Assembly: GCA_009192285.1 (NCBI GenBank)
Contig: WBVU01000012.1
Location: forward strand, 1,302,001-1,366,000
Reading direction: 5' to 3'
Source of the DNA: Morchella semilibera
Taxonomy: Eukaryota > Ascomycota > Pezizomycetes > Pezizales > Morchellaceae
Length of the DNA: 64,000 bases
The notes beneath the pieces are model-generated. The model made no database searches. It saw nothing but the letters and a program-made list of their open reading frames with translations, and was not told the origin of the DNA. Position numbers and translations under genes: made by a program. This document shows, piece by piece, positions 57,742-64,000 of the stretch. Every line of letters begins with the position of its first letter. Within the stretch, counting starts at the first letter, position 1.

Positions 57742-60700
57742 ATGACTCCAGATACCGAGAGCAGGGCCGAGAGCTCACGCGGGACGGCCTCGCCCGCAGC
57801 CTCGTCGTCGACATCTGCGGCGCCGGCCTCTCAGAACCCGACACATCCAAGCTTTCGGAGGTACGCTGCGATTCCTCGCTCTTTGACTTTTTGTTTTCCC
57901 CCTACGCATAGAAGAGGAGCAGGCGCGGGGGAGAAGGAGGAAGAGTAATAGTAGTAGGAGGGGGAGGGGAGATTCGCTGACGGGAAACCTGGTTATTATT
58001 GTGGCGCAGACAACGTGCGGCCAGAGCTTGTGAAGTGAGTGTCTAGAAAGAAAAAACAATATTTGTGGGGCCTATTTCGTGTTGGAACGCTGCTCTTTCT
58101 TGAGAGGTTGTGAATGAGTGGTGACGTGAGGCTAACATTGAGGATTTGGGGGGATGCGATAGACATGCCACGCGAGAAAGGTACGGAATATTAAACCTCC
58201 ATGCAGTCCAACCGCAGCCAACCAGAGTCACAACGGTACTAAAGCTCAGGGCGATATATAGGTTAGATGCGACGCAGCAAGCTTAGGAGTACCGTGCACA
58301 AATTGCGTCGCATTCTCAATTGAATGCAAGATCCCGACTCCGAAACGTAAAAAGGTCGCTGGTGTCAAAGGTCGAGATGACGACAATAGGTACGACAAAC
58401 AACCTTTTAGCTTAAGGTGATGGATCCCTTATAACGGATTTTCTTCTTTTTGGTTGTTTTAGTTCGGAAAGACAAAGCTCGGTACAAGGTCCATCGCCAT
58501 CGCCGATAGAGAACACCCAGATGGACTTTAATAGGACACCACAAACCACTGTCTCCCCAGGACAGGATGGAACTCCGGTGGCCAATTTCCCAGAGGCAAA
58601 GTCGGCCCAGGTGATTACGGACTCAGCAACCATGACACAATTCATGAAGCCGAAGTTCGCTCGGGCACCTATCAAGGAAGCCGGAAGAGTCGCATATCTC
58701 GGTATTTTTCTGTCAAGGATGGCTTAAGCTGTCTGGTAATCAAGGCTGACAAGTAGGCAGGCGAATCCTCAAATCTCAGCTTACTAGTCCATGATAAGCA
58801 TGGTACATCTGATGTCGTTCACTATCCTCTTCCTGAAAATATCCGTGGTAGTAGAGCTAGGTTGACAGAACTCGACACAATTGAGATTGATATCCTCCAC
58901 CAGCGAGGCGCTTTCTTATTGCCGCCGAGAGCACTGTGCGATGAGCTTGTAGAGGCGTACTTTAAATGGATTGCACCTATTGTTCCGGTTATCAATCGCT
59001 CACGGTTCATGCGGCGATATAGAGACCCCAAGAATCCACCATCGTTGTTGCTGCTGCAGAGTGTGTTGTTGGCAGGGAGCAGGGTATGTCAGAATCCGCA
59101 ATTGATGGACACAACGGGAAGCACAACCCCTGCAGCAATGACATTTTACAAGAGAGCGAAAGCACTCTACGACGCAAATTACGAGGATGACAGAGTTACG
59201 ATTGTGCAGAGTTTGGTGCTTATGGGATGGTATTGGGAAGGACCGGAAGGTGGATCTTCTTTCTTGCTTGAATTCCCTGAGTGGTGAGTGGTGGGGTACT
59301 AACAAAACTATCCTAGACGTAACAAAAAATGTGTTTTACTGGAGTCGGGTAGCTACAATTGTTGCCCAAGGATCGGGCATGCATAGAAGGTTTCCCCCCA
59401 TCTTCCCTACTTTACTTGCCGGGGTTTCCCTGATATAATTCTCCGGCAAATACTCACATCACAATATAGCGTCGAACACTCGCAGCTTTCCCAGGCCGAC
59501 AAGCGCTTATGGAAACGCATCTGGTGGACTCTTTTCACCCGCGACCGCATGGTCGCCGTGGCGTTGGGTCGCCCTGTACACATCAACACTGATGATTCGG
59601 ATGTCGAAATGGTCTCTGAAGATGATTTCCTCGACGACGAGCCCGGCTTTCCCGCCGAATACCCGCCAGACCCACTTCACGTGCAGTTCTTCCTCCATCA
59701 TGTCAAGCTTTGTGAAATCATGGGTCTGGTGCTATCACAGCAATACTCTGTCGCAAGTAAAGCCAGAAGACAGCACCAGATTGACCTTGTGCACAGCGAT
59801 CTCGCGCTGGCGGATTGGATGCTCCATGTGCCATTAGAGATGCGATATCATGTGGGGGACACCAGCCGACAGAACTTTTGGGCTGCGTTACTGCATAGCA
59901 CCTACTACACTACACTGTGCCTGCTACATCGAGCCCATATGCCGCCCGCAACGACAAGCACAAACGGCGCAAGTTACTACACATCAATAGACGAATCATA
60001 CCCATCCCGCAACATTGCCTTCAAAGCCGCAACCGCCATCACCTCCATCATCGAAAACCTTATCGGCCACGACGAACTCCGCTACTGCCCCGCCTTCGTC
60101 GTCTACAGCCTCTTCTCTGCCCTCATCATGCACGTCTACCAAACCCGCAGCACCAACCCCGTCGTTGTGGCCGAATCCAAAGAGCGCATGAAGAAGTGCA
60201 TGCAGGCCCTCAAGGAAGTCTCAAAGATCTGGATCGTCGCGAAAATGGTCTACACGCTCTTTGAGTCCATCCTGGGAAACAAGGCCCTCGAGGAACGCCT
60301 CCAAAAGTCGGCAGGCCGCCGCCACCACAGTAAGTCAAAGCAGCGCCTAGCCCAGGCCGCCGTGATCAGCACGCCCACGTCCACTGCGCCGTCACCGGGG
60401 CCTCACGCGCCCTCACAAGTACCAGCACCGGCACCCATGTTGACGACCGAGCCGATGAAGAGGAAGTTTGACGAGATGGACCTTGCTGGGATCCCTACGG
60501 GCCCTGTGCCCACTGTCTCATATGTGCGTTCGCGCCCGCAGACTCCGGCCCCGCCGTCGCTCATCCAGGACTCTCTCACGCCCTCGAGAGACACCTTCAT
60601 GACAGGAACTCTGGGCACCTCCACGCGACCCACCACTCCCTTCCAGCCGCCGCTAAACCTGCCCCCCGGCACACCTCCAGACCTGTACCTCGTGACCCGC

Positions 60701-61121
60701 TCCTCGCCGCCCATCTCTCAGAGCCTCTGGGAGAACTTTCAGCCGAACCAGCTCTTCCCCGACGACTCGGGGATCACATACCTATCGCCGAGCCAGCAGA
60801 ATCCTGCGCTGGACCCACAACTAACGCAGCAGGGGCTGCAGCCCCAGCAACAGCAGCAGTTTGTGGGGGGCTTGGGGGGATGGCCGAGCCACTTCGATGA
60901 GCTGGGTCAGGGGGACAGCAGCAGGGGAGTAGTCCGGAGGATACGTGGAGTAATAGTAGTAAGGGAGGGATTGTACCGACGACGTTGAATGTGGAGGATT
61001 GGTATGTATTTCCTTGGGGGGAGGGGTTTGGTAATTCAGTGCTAATATAATTCGGTGTAGGTTTAATTTCTTTGGACTGAATGGAGAGCTTAATACGCTC
61101 GATAATGCGGCGTCGTTGTAG
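57742..61121 (+). CDS. Zn2Cys6 transcription factor, CTF1/FarA-FarB type, one apparent frame break
   Basis: DNA-binding activator of the cutinase factor-1 / fatty-acid regulator group; in other fungi these control fatty-acid and cutin-monomer use. Nine exons: 57742-57860, 58010-58034, 58163-58180, 58262-58389, 58463-58701, 58761-59249, 59317-59389, 59470-61001, 61061-61121 (about 894 residues). The zinc cluster is assembled from four exons: RRQRAARACE + TCHARK + VRCDAASLGVPCTNCVAF, then SIECKIPTPKRKK; cysteines spaced 2-6-8-2-6. The fungal-specific regulatory domain follows: EAGRVAYLGESSNLSLLVHD, YFKWIAPIVPVINRSRFM, DVTKNVFYWSRVATIVAQG, RLWKRIWWTLFTRDRMVAVA and LGRPVHINTDD. The C-terminus is Pro/Gln-rich and ends EDWFNFFGLNGELNTLDN, reached only if one G is restored in the run at 60910-60914; as written the frame stops at 60988 after an Arg-rich tail. 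FarA versus FarB cannot be decided here. Confidence 0.88.
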
Positions 61122-62087
61122 TGATATGGATGGTGCAAAAGCTGAAGATTGAGATCGATCCATGGAATGAAAAAAAAAAGGAGAAAAAGGAGAAAAAAAG
61201 CGGGCTTTAATTTATTATTATTATTTATTTCTTTGTCACGATTTCCGAAAGCTCTCCCTCTCTACCTACTTCATATCCGTTCCGTGTTTCCCATTCATGC
61301 AGTGTAATTGTACTACTTTTGGTTTGGTTGTTTTTTTTGTTTGTTTTTTTCGGGGGAGGGGGAGGTTTTCTGCGAATCCTTAAAAAAAATCAACGGCTAT
61401 TGTTACTGGAAGCTCTGTGGGTTCTCCCTTTCTTCACAGATTATCACTCGTGCCAAAGTCCTGCCTAAAATCAAACCAGGGGCCGATCGGGCCACACACA
61501 TGCCTGGAGACATCTTCTTATACTGACAACATGCACATGGCTAATATCTCGAGCCCTGAACACACCCATGGAAGCCATTGCACCGATGTGTTAATGTGAG
61601 GCTGCAATAATGTCATAGGGCGACATCTGTGAGCAGTAGTAGACAGTGGTGTTATGGCCTGGGCCTGTGATGGATATATGCAGATGCTCTATCACTGCTG
61701 GTTAATCCCCAGTCTTCGAGTGGCTTTTATTTTGTCTACAGAGCACTTTATGTAGCTGGGTAGGCAGATACTTAGGTATTCGTGCCTTCTAATTCTGGGT
61801 ATACAAGTAAGTAGTTATATATACCCATATATTCACCTATAGTGGACGATATAGAAGACGAGCTCCCACCAGATATAAACACACCTAGATATCTGCCTAC
61901 CTAAATATTACTTATATATAACACCGTAAAAACGTCGCGATCATTACCATTCAGCCAGTCAGGGTTAGGGGACAGACTTGATGCAATGTCAACCACACTT
62001 CCAAAATCCTCATTCCTCATTCCTCATCCTTCACTTCTCTTCACAGCTCCCCCACCATCACCACCCCCACAACCAACCAGCAATTGC
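61122..62087 (+). promoter_or_regulatory. Intergenic region TF - thymidylate synthase
   Basis: 966 bases. A/G- and T-rich sequence just past the TF stop (61167-61230) probably includes its 3' end. An upstream in-frame ATG for the next gene is at 61986. No exact MluI cell-cycle box (ACGCGT) is seen. No other gene. Confidence 0.5.
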
Positions 62088-63139
<1,052 letters not shown>

Positions 63140-64000
63140 GGGCCCACGGTGAGTATGGTGAGTGGGGGAGTTCTTTGCTTTGCTTTGCCTTTTTTTTTGT
63201 TTTTTTTAATGAGATACCAGAATAAAAAAATAAAAATAGAATAGAATACAAACAGAGACAGAAAGGATAGGCAGTATCAATGATGTGTGAAAAAAAAGGC
63301 GACCAATTGGTTTTTGTAAAAACAGCTAGCTCTAGCTCTAGCTAGGTCTTGCTCGACAGCTCTATCTCCCTCCTTTTTCTTATCCTTCTGCCCATTTCTT
63401 TTATAGTGCGCCGTTTGGGGTGAGGGGGTGGGGGTCCGTATGTTCATACGCCAGACCAATTAACTGTACTGTTGGTGTGCTGTGGTGGGGGGTGTACCTA
63501 CCATACTCCGGGTACGTGTTTGCAGAGGTTGCAATGGGTGTACCTACCTTAGTAAAGTACATGCAGGAATATACAATACACATGAGGCGGCGCTTCACGA
63601 GCCATCACTCACGCCGCCAAAACGTACCTTATCGTTGGCTAAGCCGTCATGAACTATCACTCACACACACTCACTCACTCTTTTTTATACCCAGCAAGCA
63701 GGAAATTACTACATACGTACATGTATCTACCCGCGATACAAACACAAAACAAAAACACAAAACACAAAGGAGAGGGAGGGGGATATCTACCGCAAGCTAG
63801 CCGGCTAGCCCGGGGAGATAGGGTGCCTAATCTATTGACTACTGCCAGCAACAAAAGAAATGGAAAGGAGCGACGGCACCGAGCTCTTAAGAGGTGGGTA
63901 GACCAGAACCGGAACTAGAGCCAGAAACGATAACACAAGAACTAGATAGATGCCACCAAAAATTAAACAAAACACATCAGAAACATAGTAGCAACGATAG
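63140..64000. other. Noncoding 3' end of the window
   Basis: T- and A-rich sequence after the thymidylate synthase stop (63188-63245). AGCTCT repeats lie near 63330, CACT repeats at 63660-63680 and TACATGTA at 63718. No gene supported. Confidence 0.5.

Overview
The window looks like nuclear DNA of a filamentous ascomycete (Pezizomycotina). Genes carry many short GT-AG introns (46 to about 330 nt) with CTAAC/CTGAC-like branch points. The gene set includes fungal-type Zn2Cys6 regulation, a Cdc4-type myosin light chain, AP-1 beta-adaptin, Mcd4, an alcohol acetyltransferase-like enzyme and a giant fungal DUF3638 protein. I cannot place it below subphylum. All gene models below were built by reading frames and splice sites by eye, without a search.

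Layout: 1-4.1 kb gene-poor; 4.1-11 kb ABD1 (+), IMP4 (-), a small five-exon membrane protein (+), cdc4 (-); 11-19 kb gene-free and repeat-rich (a six-unit hairpin repeat array, a tRNA-derived SINE inside a repeat-bounded interval, four successive local tandem duplications); 19-27.5 kb enoyl-CoA hydratase (+), EMC4 (-), APL2 (+), F-box/ankyrin protein (-); 27.5-30.3 kb a cluster of three different MITE-like elements; 30.4-40.3 kb one seven-exon gene for a ~3,096-residue DUF3638/DUF3645 protein (-); 42-43.4 kb acyltransferase (+); 43.4-46.6 kb repeats with two more copies of one MITE family; 46.7-54.1 kb RBM25-like splicing factor (-), MRP21 (+), MCD4 (+); 54.1-57.7 kb gene-poor; 57.7-63.1 kb CTF1/Far-like Zn2Cys6 factor (+) and thymidylate synthase (+); then noncoding to the end.

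The genes are mostly unrelated housekeeping functions: cap methylation, splicing, snoRNP, mitoribosome, ER insertion, GPI anchors, clathrin traffic, cytokinesis and dTMP synthesis. They are arranged in divergent and convergent pairs with no sign of a metabolic cluster. Three things stand out. First, the giant protein carries motifs that read like a SecA-type ATPase motor. Second, the noncoding DNA is dense in small structured repeats and in the palindrome TACATGTA. Third, five single-base frame breaks in otherwise well-conserved genes, mostly in G/C runs, probably are sequence errors and will break automatic gene models.
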